Source: Pseudoalteromonas luteoviolacea
GTDB taxonomy: Bacteria > Pseudomonadota > Gammaproteobacteria > Enterobacterales > Alteromonadaceae
NCBI RefSeq assembly: GCF_000814765.1
Contig: NZ_JWIC01000005.1
Coordinates: 310,001 to 374,000 of the forward strand
DNA length: 64,000 nucleotides
Direction of reading: 5' to 3'
Numbering within the stretch: position 1 is the first letter of the stretch; each line of letters opens with the position of its first letter. The position numbers and the translations under genes are program-made. A model generated the notes under the pieces. It was not told the origin of the DNA, did not search any database, and saw only the letters and a program-made list of their open reading frames with translations. Positions 1 to 9,078 of the stretch are shown here, piece by piece.

Positions 1-836
1 ACTGCATCAAATATGCCCTGTAGCTGGTCATTTTCAGCTTCACTTTCTTCACCAGACACGTCAATTACGGGGCGATAGCGTACTTCAACCGGGAAAGTTC
101 TTCCTGATACTTCAATAATTGGCGCATCGTTAAAGTGTTTAGAGAAACGTTCAGGGTCAATGGTGGCTGATGTGATGATTACTTTAAGATCTGGACGTTT
201 TGGAAGTAAGTTCTTCAGATAACCCAGAATAAAGTCGATATTAAGGCTTCGTTCGTGTGCTTCATCAATTATGATGGTATCGTATTGATTTAAAAATCTA
301 TCTTGTTGAATTTCTGCCAGTAAAATACCATCAGTCATCAACTTAACGTAACTTCTGTCTGAAACTTGATCACTGAAACGAATTTTAAAACCTACTTCTT
401 CACCAAGCTGACAGCCAACTTCTTCTGCAATACGGTTGGCGACACTTCTCGCTGCAAGTCGACGAGGCTGTGTATGGCCAATGTAACCGTCAATACCACG
501 GCCAAGCTCAAGACAAATCTTTGGTAACTGAGTCGTCTTACCTGAACCCGTTTCACCGGCCACAATAACCACTTGATTCTCAGCAATCGCTTTTTTAATG
601 TCTTCTTTTTTCTGACTTACAGGTAAAGATTCAGGGTAGGTAACCTGAGGTAAACCCTCTTGACGCTGGGTCTTCAACTGTTGGCTTCGAGCAATGGACT
701 CACCGATCTGAGCAAGCACTTTCTGTTGCTTTTTCTCATCGGCTATTTTTTTAACACCTTGCAGACGTTTTTTAAATAAAAACTGGTCCTTCTTTAAACA
801 AAAAGGAATATCTGAATACAACGACTTTAAGTCCAC
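1..836 (-). CDS. hrpA: ATP-dependent RNA helicase HrpA, N-terminal part (cut by window edge)
   Basis: The minus-strand translation gives the N-terminal ~278 residues of a DEAH-box helicase. Walker A (GETGSGKTT), the [10 protein letters not shown] motif, the DEAH box ([10 protein letters not shown]) and the SAT motif ([11 protein letters not shown]) appear in order, as in E. coli HrpA. The region before Walker A matches the short HrpA N-terminus, including a YPxxLPVSQKK segment. No ATG lies at the 5' end; I place the start at GTG 836, which has an AAGGTG ribosome-binding site about nine bases upstream. HrpA acts in the cytoplasm on structured mRNA and colliding ribosomes. The C-terminal remainder lies left of base 1. 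Confidence 0.9.
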   Translation of the reverse strand, partial: MDLKSLYSDIPFCLKKDQFLFKKRLQGVKKIADEKKQQKVLAQIGESIARSQQLKTQRQEGLPQVTYPESLPVSQKKEDIKKAIAENQVVIVAGETGSGKTTQLPKICLELGRGIDGYIGHTQPRRLAARSVANRIAEEVGCQLGEEVGFKIRFSDQVSDRSYVKLMTDGILLAEIQQDRFLNQYDTIIIDEAHERSLNIDFILGYLKNLLPKRPDLKVIITSATIDPERFSKHFNDAPIIEVSGRTFPVEVRYRPVIDVSGEESEAENDQLQGIFDA

Positions 837-915
837 TACACGACACCTTGAAAATTCCAAAATCGTCGCGTAGTTTATCAAAACCTGAGTAATCTACCCA
901 AGTAAAAACAAGTTT

Positions 916-1344
916 TTAAACAAATCTGTTCCCAGATTCGTACGTATCGTGCAAATGTTTATCAAATGCGAGTAAAACATGGGCACGAGTTATGACACCC
1001 ACTAATCTGCCATCTTCATCACATACAGGATAAAGTTTGGGTTTGTCGTTCGACATTCTATCGGCAACCTGCAAAATACTGTCTTCTGGACTCACACATA
1101 CTGGCTGAGTGTTCATAACATCTGACACTATGCTGTGAGACTCGTTTTGATAAGTTGCCTCTAGCATTTTTTTGATACAGTCTTGCTCTGATAAAAAACC
1201 AATGACCTTATGATTGTCATCTAACACAGGTCCACCGGACTGACCACTTTGTAAAAGCTTCTCAACCGCCATTTCGATCCGCATATTTGAATTAAACGTT
1301 ACTGGTCTGTGATTAAAATAATCTGCTACTTTAACTGATTGCAT
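916..1344 (-). CDS. Tandem CBS-domain protein
   Basis: A 142-residue cytoplasmic protein made almost entirely of two CBS motifs, roughly residues 5-60 (ending in GFLSEQDCIKKML) and 72-130 (ending in GVITRAHVLLAF). Paired CBS domains fold into a Bateman module that usually binds adenosine nucleotides and senses energy charge. There is no attached enzymatic or membrane domain, so the target cannot be named. It lies 79 bases upstream of hrpA on the same strand but need not be co-transcribed with it. Confidence 0.8.
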   Translation of the reverse strand: MQSVKVADYFNHRPVTFNSNMRIEMAVEKLLQSGQSGGPVLDDNHKVIGFLSEQDCIKKMLEATYQNESHSIVSDVMNTQPVCVSPEDSILQVADRMSNDKPKLYPVCDEDGRLVGVITRAHVLLAFDKHLHDTYESGNRFV

Positions 1345-1432
1345 TGTTTATTCCCCCAAATAAAATGCCAGCTACCAATATAATAGTAGCTGGCACTGAA
1401 AAATTTGCCTAAGAATCAACAATTGAACAAGG

Positions 1433-2458
1433 TTATTTAAAAATACCTACATAGGTTGCAGAGCGGTTAGATTTACTCGCTCGGTACATCCCCTTAGTAT
1501 TAAACGGCATACTGATGTTTCCCTCTTTATCTACGATGATCACCCCGCCTGTCCCCCCATCTCTATACATGGGACCAAAAATAACATCTTGTCCTGCTTG
1601 CGCTATTGTTTTGTTTTGATAGGCAACCCGAGCACAAATGTCTGCCGCTACGTTATATCGAATAAAATACTCCCCATGCCCTGTCGCTGACACAGCGCAG
1701 GAGTTATTATCGGCAAACGTGCCTGCACCAATGATAGGCGAATCTCCTACTCGTCCAAAACGCTTTGCTGTCATACCGCCTGTGGAGGTTCCAGCAGCTA
1801 AATTCCCATTCTTATCGAGTGCAACAGCGCCAACCGTCCCCATTTTATACTGTTCTGGAAGTGTTTGATGCAAGGCTTGGTAATCTTTAGTTCCACTTTC
1901 CTTTTGTTTTAGTTTTTCTTTTGCTCGCAATAAAGCCTCATGGCGGTGTGATGTATTAAAATAAGAGGCGGGAACGACCTCAAGCCCTTGCTGCTTAGCA
2001 AACGTTTCTGCACCTTTGCCACTGAGCATGACATGCACTGAATTATCCATCACCTCTCTTGCTAAGTTTATGGGGTTTTTAATATGCATCACACCAGAAA
2101 CTGCGCCAGCTTGACGATTTTTACCATCCATGATGGATGCATCAAGTTCATGATGGCCGTCATAAGTATATACAGCCCCCTTGCCTGCATTGAAAAATGG
2201 AGAGTCCTCTAAAATATTAATAGCAATGGTGATCGCATCTAGGCTATCTCCACCTTTCTCTAATACTTTATACCCTGCTTCAACAGCTTCTTTAAGCTTT
2301 AAACGATAAGCTTTCTCTTGCTCAGGTGTAAAACGACTTTTTTCAATCGTACCTGCCCCACCATGGATAGCGATTGCAAAATTTTGCGTTTCCTGTGCAG
2401 ACAATTGAAGGGCTGTGGCCATTGCGATTATGGCTGAGAACGTTTTTAACATGCGCAT
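1433..2458 (-). CDS. iaaA: Periplasmic isoaspartyl peptidase / type 2 L-asparaginase (Ntn hydrolase)
   Basis: Plant-type asparaginase family, 341 residues. The N-terminal IHGGAGTI motif and the GTVGAVALD motif are both present; the threonine of the latter (about residue 208) is the autoproteolysis site and nucleophile that separates the alpha and beta subunits. The later GTSTGG, GDSPIIGAGTFAD and GTGGVIIV motifs complete the active site. I start at ATG 2458, preceded by AAGGA at good spacing, not at the longer frame open to 2512. This leaves a clean signal peptide (LKTFSAIIAMATALQLSA, then QE), so the enzyme should be exported. It hydrolyses isoaspartyl dipeptides and/or asparagine. Confidence 0.88.
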   Translation of the reverse strand: MRMLKTFSAIIAMATALQLSAQETQNFAIAIHGGAGTIEKSRFTPEQEKAYRLKLKEAVEAGYKVLEKGGDSLDAITIAINILEDSPFFNAGKGAVYTYDGHHELDASIMDGKNRQAGAVSGVMHIKNPINLAREVMDNSVHVMLSGKGAETFAKQQGLEVVPASYFNTSHRHEALLRAKEKLKQKESGTKDYQALHQTLPEQYKMGTVGAVALDKNGNLAAGTSTGGMTAKRFGRVGDSPIIGAGTFADNNSCAVSATGHGEYFIRYNVAADICARVAYQNKTIAQAGQDVIFGPMYRDGGTGGVIIVDKEGNISMPFNTKGMYRASKSNRSATYVGIFK

Positions 2459-2575
2459 CCTGAGTTCCTTATAATTATTGGTGCATTTTAAGCACGATAA
2501 ACACAAGAACACATATCTGCAACATTATGCGTCAAAAGTTGTTAGGGGCTGAATTAAGCGGATAAATTCCAAAAC

Positions 2576-2602
2576 AAAAAAAGCACCCTGAGGTGCTTTT
2601 TT
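2576..2602 (-). terminator. Rho-independent terminator after the SapC gene
   Basis: GCACC (2583-2587) and GGTGC (2592-2596) form a stem with a four-base loop, extended by A and T tracts on both sides, so it can act in both directions. It lies 20 bases beyond the stop of the minus-strand SapC gene. Confidence 0.85.
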
Positions 2603-2621
2603 CTTAGAAGCTAAAAGTGAA

Positions 2622-3332
2622 TTAAGCTTCTTGAGACTGTGCTTTTAAACGCGCTAGACGAGCAACTTGATGAGTTGAAGTCAAGAAAGCAAAGATAGGC
2701 GCTAAATAGCCACGCTTACGAAGATCTAAGAAATCTTCGTCGCTTAGCTCGTTTAACTTGCGCTCATCTACAAGGTAAATGCCGTTGATGTCTTTTTTCT
2801 CACCAGCGATTTCAACTGTTAGTGTCTGTTGAACTAAAAGTTCTTTGTCAGCAAGGTACTTTGTGAACACTTCAGTTACGCGAGCAAACTCAACATAGTT
2901 TACTAGTGCTTCTTTGCGTGCTTGTAGGTACTCAGTTTCTTTACCATCAGCAAATAATGCATTACCCGTCTCTTCACTTACTAGTGGGCTTGCTTCATCG
3001 ATTACAATACCAAACTGATCTTCTTCAGGGTGCTTAACCAGACCAAACGGGTAGCGAGCAGCTGCTAAAGGAGCAAAACCTGACTGCCACACGCCGTCTT
3101 TTACGTAAAGGTTTTCGCCTGGTTCAAGACCGAAAAGTGCAACCGCTTGGAACTGACCTGATTCAGTATTTTTAACAAACGCCATTGGAAACTCTGTTGC
3201 TACACGAGCAAACTCATGTGCAACAACTGGGATTAGGTGCTGTGATTTAAGAAAATCAACGTTGATGCCGTTTTGTACTTTAAGGTTAGCATGCTTCTCG
3301 TTGTGTAAAGGCTGCACTTGTTGCTCCGCCAT
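2622..3332 (-). CDS. SapC family protein
   Basis: A 236-residue protein with the features of the SapC family (named after Campylobacter S-layer proteins): an N-terminal FARVATEFPMAFVK segment, the motif AAARYPFGLVKHP, FADGKETEYL, and a C-terminal DEDFLDLRKRGYLAPIFAFLTS stretch. Start chosen at ATG 3332, preceded by GGAG seven bases upstream; the frame is open to 3413 but that extension has no family similarity. No signal peptide is visible. In Alteromonadales and Caulobacter such genes sit beside TonB receptors and tryptophan-halogenase-like proteins, as here. The molecular function is not established; an accessory role in the sugar-uptake locus is inferred from context. Confidence 0.8.
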   Translation of the reverse strand: MAEQQVQPLHNEKHANLKVQNGINVDFLKSQHLIPVVAHEFARVATEFPMAFVKNTESGQFQAVALFGLEPGENLYVKDGVWQSGFAPLAAARYPFGLVKHPEEDQFGIVIDEASPLVSEETGNALFADGKETEYLQARKEALVNYVEFARVTEVFTKYLADKELLVQQTLTVEIAGEKKDINGIYLVDERKLNELSDEDFLDLRKRGYLAPIFAFLTSTHQVARLARLKAQSQEA

Positions 3333-3942
3333 AATACTACTCCATTCAAATTCGTAATTATTACTTTTAGTGGCTCTAAGGCTAAAGGTTTTAGAAACAA
3401 AAGAAAAGAGCATTAAAGCTTTAATTTTGATTTATTAACAAAAAATTTCTACTGATTGTTTTGCACCGTAAAGCATCAACTACATCCATAAACAACCAAG
3501 CTTAAAAAACACGCAAACCCCGTTTGATTTTCGGCCAGATATGCACGTTAAAAGCACATGATGAACACTTTAGAGAATCGATGAAAATACTTAAAAATAC
3601 ATAAAGCTTTATGCCTGACAAAGTTTTGTGTAACTACTTAATCTCAGGTCTTTGCCTTTCCATAAAAGGAGCTACTCCACACTATGAGTTAGATACTCTA
3701 AATCATAGTGTGAAGTGACTACAAACAAGCTAACTATTCAAAACGTGATAGTCCGCTGGATCAGTTTAACTATACACATAAACTGATGGAATACATCGAC
3801 TTTTCTAAAACAAAGAGTCTTTACACAAAATGGGCTTTAGGCGGGTCACGTCATTGAGTCAATTTATAGACATTGAGCGATAAACATTTAACCTTATCTC
3901 CCCTTAATAGGCGTAATATAAGCACCTATTAAGGTAAGAACT
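3333..3942. other. 610-bp intergenic region with two inverted repeats
   Basis: No plausible gene. It holds a long hairpin at 3678-3712 (separate entry) and, 9 bases beyond the halogenase stop codon, CCTTAATAGG (3902-3911) facing CCTATTAAGG (3925-3934). The second repeat could end halogenase transcription but has no T tract. Confidence 0.5.
3678..3712. repeat. Long near-perfect hairpin
   Basis: CACACTATGA (3678-3687) pairs with TCATAGTGTG (3703-3712). After one G/A mismatch, TTAGA (3689-3693) pairs with TCTAA (3697-3701), leaving a three-base TAC loop. That gives a 16-position stem with one mismatch. No T tract follows on either strand, so it is not a standard intrinsic terminator. Confidence 0.75.
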
Positions 3943-5463
3943 TTACTGCTTAGCCAAACCAAATTGGTGAATTTTATCAAGTAGGGCTTTATTATTGAGA
4001 GCAAGTTCGCGTGCCTGCTTCTGCTGGTATTGTATTGTCTTCACAATATCTGACACCCTTTTAGCCTCATAAGAAGTAATCAGGTTTGATTCAATGTTAG
4101 TTGGATATGACATGCCGTAAAGCACATAAAGATAATTATCTATATCAAACACATCAAATTTACCACCAAAATCATAATGTGTCGGTACTTTATGAAGCCA
4201 GAGCTGAAGCTTGTCTTTTAATGAGTCAGGAATTGAGTCAAGGCTTCTATTATCAAGCCAAAACGCGCTGTCTTCCCTATCAGAAATACAATAATGCAAC
4301 TTAATAAAATCAATGACTTTATTCCACATATTAGTCACCGTCTCATTAAAATGAGTAGATACTGTATTAAATGCGATTTTATTAGTCGGTAGTGTGTCCG
4401 CCAACATTTTTGCAGTTACATCAAAAACGAGCAAACCAGTTGCTTCCAAAGGTTCAACAAACCCCTGTGACAGCCCAAGCGCAACACAATTTTTGCTCCA
4501 GGCCTTACTTCTATACCCTACATTCATATCAATTGATCTGACATTCAATTTATCTAAGTCAGTACCAATGTAATTTTCTAACTCTACGTAGGCTTGCTCT
4601 TGCGTGGTATGGTGAGATGAATAAACATGGCCTATACCTTTACGGGTATACAAACCAATATCCCATATCCAACCAGCTGATTGTGCCGTAGAGCGGGTAT
4701 ATGAAGGAATATGCTCATTTTCACTATATGGCACTTGCACCGCAAGCGCTTTATCAGCAAACAGTACATCCCCTTTTGGAATGAAAGGCACTTGCAGAGC
4801 TTCACCGAGTAACAAAGACTTGAATCCCGTACAGTCAATGTATAAGTCTGCTTCTTCTATGCCAGTATCTGTTACTAAATGTCCAATTTCTCCATCATCA
4901 CGTATGACAACTTCTTCTAAATCACTGTATTGATGAATAACACCTAATTGACTTACCGCATGGCGTTTAAGTAATTCAGAAAATGCACCTGCATCTAAAT
5001 GATATGCGTAACTTGCAGCGCCATCATATTGCGGTTGAGTGATCAACTTTGGTGATAAATTATGATTGCAAAGAGTCGATTGGAAGCCAACAAAATCAGC
5101 AAAACTTGTATCTGAGTGCTCATTTAGCCACGATGTTACTAAACCTAGCTCTGAGCTAAAAAAATCGAATGGGTGATAATATTGATGCATGTTGCCGTTA
5201 TTAGGCGCCATCCAATTCTCAAAAGATATGCCTTGCTTAAACGCGACATTACACTCTTTGATAAATTCGCCTTCATCAATCCCAAAGTACTCGAGCGTTT
5301 GTCTCATCATTGGGACAGTGCCTTCACCTACTCCAATCGTTGGAATATTAGCAGACTCAATTAACTTAACTTCGGTGCCCGAACCAAAGAAGCGCTTGCC
5401 TAAATGGTTTGCAGCCAACCAACCGGCCGTGCCGCCACCAACAATAACAATTTTTTTAATCAT
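3943..5463 (-). CDS. Tryptophan-halogenase-like flavoprotein of a TonB-receptor locus
   Basis: Flavin-dependent halogenase family, about 506 residues. The N-terminal FAD motif (IVGGGTAGWLAANHL), the IGVGEGTVP motif and a CNVAFKQGISFENW segment are present; the last carries the lysine equivalent to the catalytic Lys of PrnA. The family WxWxIP motif is altered: the sequence reads GWIWDIG, with Gly for Pro. GLSQGFVEPLEATGL near residue 340 is also typical. Start taken at ATG 5463, since the longer frame begins at a poor TTG. It follows the TonB receptor by 52 bases containing a strong terminator, so expression is probably partly uncoupled. Proteins of this type beside TonB receptors and SapC are common in marine bacteria; the substrate is unknown and tryptophan halogenation should not be assumed. 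Confidence 0.8.
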   Translation of the reverse strand: MIKKIVIVGGGTAGWLAANHLGKRFFGSGTEVKLIESANIPTIGVGEGTVPMMRQTLEYFGIDEGEFIKECNVAFKQGISFENWMAPNNGNMHQYYHPFDFFSSELGLVTSWLNEHSDTSFADFVGFQSTLCNHNLSPKLITQPQYDGAASYAYHLDAGAFSELLKRHAVSQLGVIHQYSDLEEVVIRDDGEIGHLVTDTGIEEADLYIDCTGFKSLLLGEALQVPFIPKGDVLFADKALAVQVPYSENEHIPSYTRSTAQSAGWIWDIGLYTRKGIGHVYSSHHTTQEQAYVELENYIGTDLDKLNVRSIDMNVGYRSKAWSKNCVALGLSQGFVEPLEATGLLVFDVTAKMLADTLPTNKIAFNTVSTHFNETVTNMWNKVIDFIKLHYCISDREDSAFWLDNRSLDSIPDSLKDKLQLWLHKVPTHYDFGGKFDVFDIDNYLYVLYGMSYPTNIESNLITSYEAKRVSDIVKTIQYQQKQARELALNNKALLDKIHQFGLAKQ

Positions 5464-5473
5464 AACAAATACC

Positions 5474-5495
5474 AAAAAAGGAGCCGAAGCTCCTT
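5474..5495 (-). terminator. Terminator with cUUCGg tetraloop between TonB receptor and halogenase
   Basis: On the minus strand the order is AAGGAGC, loop TTCG, GCTCCTT, then a run of six T. The C(UUCG)G loop is an exceptionally stable tetraloop. It sits between the receptor stop (5516) and the halogenase start (5463) and could act as an attenuator reducing halogenase expression. Confidence 0.85.
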
Positions 5496-5515
5496 AATTT
5501 CTAGATTACGAGTTA

Positions 5516-8188
5516 TTAGTAGCGTACTGAAACACCTAGGCTGTAACGTGTAGCCTGCTCGTATTCATAAAGAGGGAAACCGTCGCTGAAACCATTATTC
5601 GCTTCAATATATGCGTTATTTCCGTATTGCTCTGCTGATTCACCAGTTAAGTTCACAACATCAAACTTAATATCGATGTTATCGTTAACGTGGTAAACCG
5701 TGCTCAAATCAACTGAACCAAAACCTTCATGCAAGCGGTTACCGTAACCACCTGTTTCACGAATCATATAACTGCTACGGTAGTTGTATGAAAGACGAGC
5801 GTAGAACAAGTCATTTTCATAATAACCAGTTACGTTATAAGCGTATTTTGAGCTGTCGCTTAATTCGATGTTACCATCAGTGAATACGCGAGTTACTTCA
5901 CCGTTACCATTAGTAAACTCAGTAGTATCAGCTTCACCTTTAGTGTACGTGTAGTTAACCATTGAACCGAAGCCATTACCAAAGTCTTGCTGGTACTGGA
6001 ATTCGATACCTTGTACTTTACCACCTGGGCCATTGAAGTTTTCTTCAATTGTCCAACCGTTAACAGCTTCTCTGTCTGGTAATGTTGGCAAGCCAAGTCT
6101 AGTAATGTCATCAGCAGTTGCGTCACGACGGTTAATAACAATAAAGTTATCTACATCTTTAACGAAAGCAGTTAACGCTAATAGTGAGCTTGAATTGAAG
6201 TACCATTCAATACCAACTTCAGCTTGGTTTGCAGTGAACGGAACTAGACCAGGGTTACCTAATGCAACTCTTTGGTCATCGTTTTGCTCATTGTTAACAC
6301 CAGATAGTGACGGGTTAAAGTACATGTCATTATACTGTGGACGCGTCATTACTTTAGAAGCAGCTACACGTAAAATTTTGTCATCAGCAAGGTCATATGC
6401 AAAGTTGAAGCTTGGTAAAACTTCGCTGTAATCAGCCGCTTCAACAGTGCGTTGATTGGCTAATCCTTCTTTGTAATAAATAGATGATGCATCAGTTTGA
6501 GCGTAACGAATACCAAAGTTACCACGGTAGTTTTCACCGCTGTACTTAGCCATTACATAAACTGAAGTATTTTCTTCTTCAATGTGGCTGTAAGCGCCAA
6601 AGTCTTCTGTTCTGCCTTGAATACTAGATTTTGCCCAGCTTTTCATTGCATCGATATCATAACGACGGATCTGAAGGTCATCAGCACCTACATCGAATGT
6701 ACCGTGATCTGTACCGTCTAGTACGTATACTGGGTTAAAACAACCTGTCGTTACGTCATCTGAACATAGGTTTTGATTAAACTCAAAACGACGACTAGTT
6801 GCTTCGTGCTCAGCGTATCTGAAACCAACTTTAACTGAGTTGATGAAGTCATGATCAAGCATATATTCAAAGTCTGCTTGAATGAACTGCTCTTCATCCG
6901 TCTTTGGTGTTGCATTGAAGTTACTGCCAGTACCCATTGCAAATGCACCGTGCGGTGTTGCATCAGTTACACCTGGAGTATAAGTAGCTAGGTCGAAGCC
7001 TTCAGGCAGGTTCCACTTGTGGTGACCTGAAGTGAAGTCATATGTACCCGCAGAAATATCAGCATTTGAATTCGGGTTCATAACCATTTCGAAATCTGTA
7101 CCACCAGAAGACGTTGTTTCACCGAAAACAAGCTCTAGCTTGTAGTTATCGCCAGCGTACTCTACTTTGAAATCAAGGTAATCTGAGTTCATCGTCGCTT
7201 CACGAGGACGCATTTGTGAAAATGCAACGTTCATTGCACCAGCTACTGGTACGCCTGGAGTCGCTTCTGAACCATTGCCATGGATATATGCAGTCGTTGC
7301 GTCATCAGCACCACGAGTTAACCACATTGCATAGTTTGTGTTGTTAGCTTCCATCTTCATATCAATGTAGTTAACAACAAAACTTAGAGAATCAGTTGGA
7401 GCATATTCGATTGCAGTAGTGAAAGCACTACGCTCACGCTCTTGCTCAAAACCTACAGGACCACTACCCCATGCCCAAAATGCCTCGTTACCTTGGCGCT
7501 GAAGTTGACGAGTTTGCTGTACTGCTGAGAATAAGAAACCTAGGTTCTCATTGTCATTTTTCCAGCTGTACATACCTGAGAACTGTGGATCCGTTTCACC
7601 TGAGTCATCAGAGTGAGAAAACTCAAGTGAACCATAAATAGTGTTTGCATCTAGCTCAAGTGGTGTACGTGTATTAACGATAACAGTACCACCTACGCCG
7701 CCTTCAATGATGTCAGCTTGTGACGACTTATAAACTTCTAGACCGCCTACTAATTCAGATGGCAATAACGTGTAGTTGAATGAACGCTTAGCCGGCTCTA
7801 ATACGAACCAACCAGTTGAAGCTACGTTTTGACCATTTAGAGTTGTCTTAGTGAAGTCAGCACCTGCACCACGGATAGAAACAGCATCACCTTCACCAAA
7901 TTGACCTTGGATTGTGATACCAGGTACACGTTTTAGAGACTCTGCAATGTTTTTGTCTGGAAATTTACCGATATCTTCTGCTGTGATTGCATCTACAACA
8001 CCATCTGCAAAACGCTTGGTATTAAGAGACGCTTCTAATGAGCGACGAATACCACGTACTTCAATTACTTCTACGTCTTCTTTGACTTGAGTACCGCTAT
8101 CAGCAACTGCCACACCAGATACACCTGCGGTAAACGCAAGACCAATGTTTGCAGCTAGTAAACTTTTCTTAAAATTATTAGCTAACAC
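5516..8188 (-). CDS. TonB-dependent outer-membrane receptor, probable carbohydrate transporter
   Basis: An 890-residue receptor. An N-terminal signal peptide ends around GVSGVAVA; a TonB-box-like stretch (DVEVIEVRGIR) follows; then the plug domain (FPDKNIAESLKRVPGITI, SIRGAGADFTKTTLNGQ) and a long beta barrel with a C-terminal strand ending RYSLGVSVRY. It belongs to the large TonB receptors that import oligosaccharides in Alteromonadales and Xanthomonas relatives. The start is GTG 8188 with AAGGGG six bases upstream. A LacI-type operator lies 55 bases upstream and a second one 370 bases upstream, tying it to the nearby LacI regulator and glucose-phosphate genes. The actual sugar cannot be read from sequence. 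Confidence 0.9.
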   Translation of the reverse strand: MLANNFKKSLLAANIGLAFTAGVSGVAVADSGTQVKEDVEVIEVRGIRRSLEASLNTKRFADGVVDAITAEDIGKFPDKNIAESLKRVPGITIQGQFGEGDAVSIRGAGADFTKTTLNGQNVASTGWFVLEPAKRSFNYTLLPSELVGGLEVYKSSQADIIEGGVGGTVIVNTRTPLELDANTIYGSLEFSHSDDSGETDPQFSGMYSWKNDNENLGFLFSAVQQTRQLQRQGNEAFWAWGSGPVGFEQERERSAFTTAIEYAPTDSLSFVVNYIDMKMEANNTNYAMWLTRGADDATTAYIHGNGSEATPGVPVAGAMNVAFSQMRPREATMNSDYLDFKVEYAGDNYKLELVFGETTSSGGTDFEMVMNPNSNADISAGTYDFTSGHHKWNLPEGFDLATYTPGVTDATPHGAFAMGTGSNFNATPKTDEEQFIQADFEYMLDHDFINSVKVGFRYAEHEATSRRFEFNQNLCSDDVTTGCFNPVYVLDGTDHGTFDVGADDLQIRRYDIDAMKSWAKSSIQGRTEDFGAYSHIEEENTSVYVMAKYSGENYRGNFGIRYAQTDASSIYYKEGLANQRTVEAADYSEVLPSFNFAYDLADDKILRVAASKVMTRPQYNDMYFNPSLSGVNNEQNDDQRVALGNPGLVPFTANQAEVGIEWYFNSSSLLALTAFVKDVDNFIVINRRDATADDITRLGLPTLPDREAVNGWTIEENFNGPGGKVQGIEFQYQQDFGNGFGSMVNYTYTKGEADTTEFTNGNGEVTRVFTDGNIELSDSSKYAYNVTGYYENDLFYARLSYNYRSSYMIRETGGYGNRLHEGFGSVDLSTVYHVNDNIDIKFDVVNLTGESAEQYGNNAYIEANNGFSDGFPLYEYEQATRYSLGVSVRY

Positions 8189-8242
8189 AGGATTCCCCTT
8201 GAATCATTTTGTTGGTTTTTAAATCACTTCTGCCCAGTGATG

Positions 8243-8258
8243 ATGACAACGCTGTCAT
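8243..8258. promoter_or_regulatory. LacI-type operator proximal to the TonB receptor
   Basis: ATGACAACGCTGTCAT, a palindrome apart from one central pair, 55 bases upstream of the receptor start. The same core recurs at 8561 and 13298. Confidence 0.75.
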
Positions 8259-8560
8259 CTAATAACAAACCATACACCCAAAATTACATAATCGCTACAT
8301 GTTTTTTAAACAAAAACTTTAAAAATTTTCACTTAAATTTCTAAGTCTTTGAAAAACATAAAATTATATAAGCTTTGGATATACTTTGTTACAAACGCGT
8401 TCTAATATAGCATACTAGATGCATAAATCTGTAGTTAATACGGTGAATGATACAACTTTTTTGTATCTAAATAAGTGACTGCATAAATCTAATGCAATAA
8501 TTGGAGAGTTCATCAAAATAATAGCCTGGGCAGAAGCTGTTCAAGGTGATAACAATTCTC

Positions 8561-8578
8561 AATGACAACGCTGTCATT
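8561..8578. promoter_or_regulatory. LacI-type operator, distal copy
   Basis: AATGACAACGCTGTCATT fits the NagR-type consensus AATGACARCGYTGTCATT described for Shewanella, as I recall it. It is 318 bases from the proximal copy, so looping between the two is possible. Confidence 0.7.
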
Positions 8579-9035
8579 TTAGATGATTTTATGGTGTATG
8601 TCCAGTAAAAGCGAAAAGGACTCACCCTTGCAGGACAAAAAACAAATACTCATGGATCAGGTTGAAAATTAAGAAATTAATTTCAATTACTTAAAAATTG
8701 ATTTCATTATTTGCAATAAAAAAAATTTCAGAGACAAAAATTATTTTTTATTCGATATAACAAATACGAATAAAGTATGTATTTAGTGCGTTTCCATGTT
8801 TGAACATATCGAGTTACCAAATAAGCAGCTCACTCATAGTAACTACTTTTGATATTTTCCCAAACTTAGTTAATCGGTTCGAGTATGCAAATTTATTAAG
8901 CCACTCGGCATGAATAAAAATTCAGAACAATAAATAATGTAAGGATGCTTTTCTAACACTAATATTTTTCATAGCACTTTAAGCGTGCGCGGTAAAATTT
9001 TAGAAGAGTGAAAATTCAATATATAGACAGGAACT
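8579..9035. other. Gene-free region upstream of the TonB receptor
   Basis: AT-rich, with only very short open frames lacking ribosome-binding sites. No gene, RNA or repeat beyond the operators and the pgl terminator was recognised. Confidence 0.5.
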
Positions 9036-9064
9036 GAGAAAAAGCGCGCTTTACACGCGCTTTT
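9036..9064 (-). terminator. Terminator after pgl
   Basis: AAAAGCGCG (9040-9048) pairs with CGCGCTTTT (9056-9064) around a seven-base loop. On the minus strand it ends in TTTTTCTC, 15 bases past the pgl stop codon. Confidence 0.85.
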
Positions 9065-9078
9065 GCAAAAGAAAGGGT

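Noticed and set aside
3943..5463. Halogenase-like gene as a member of the bromination pathway
   Set aside because: It is 35 kb from bmp, sits with a carbohydrate receptor, and has a changed WxWxIP motif; Bmp2 and Bmp5 already cover both brominations.
6033..6431. 132-codon plus-strand frame inside the TonB receptor gene
   Set aside because: It is antisense to a well-supported receptor sequence and has no recognisable protein features.
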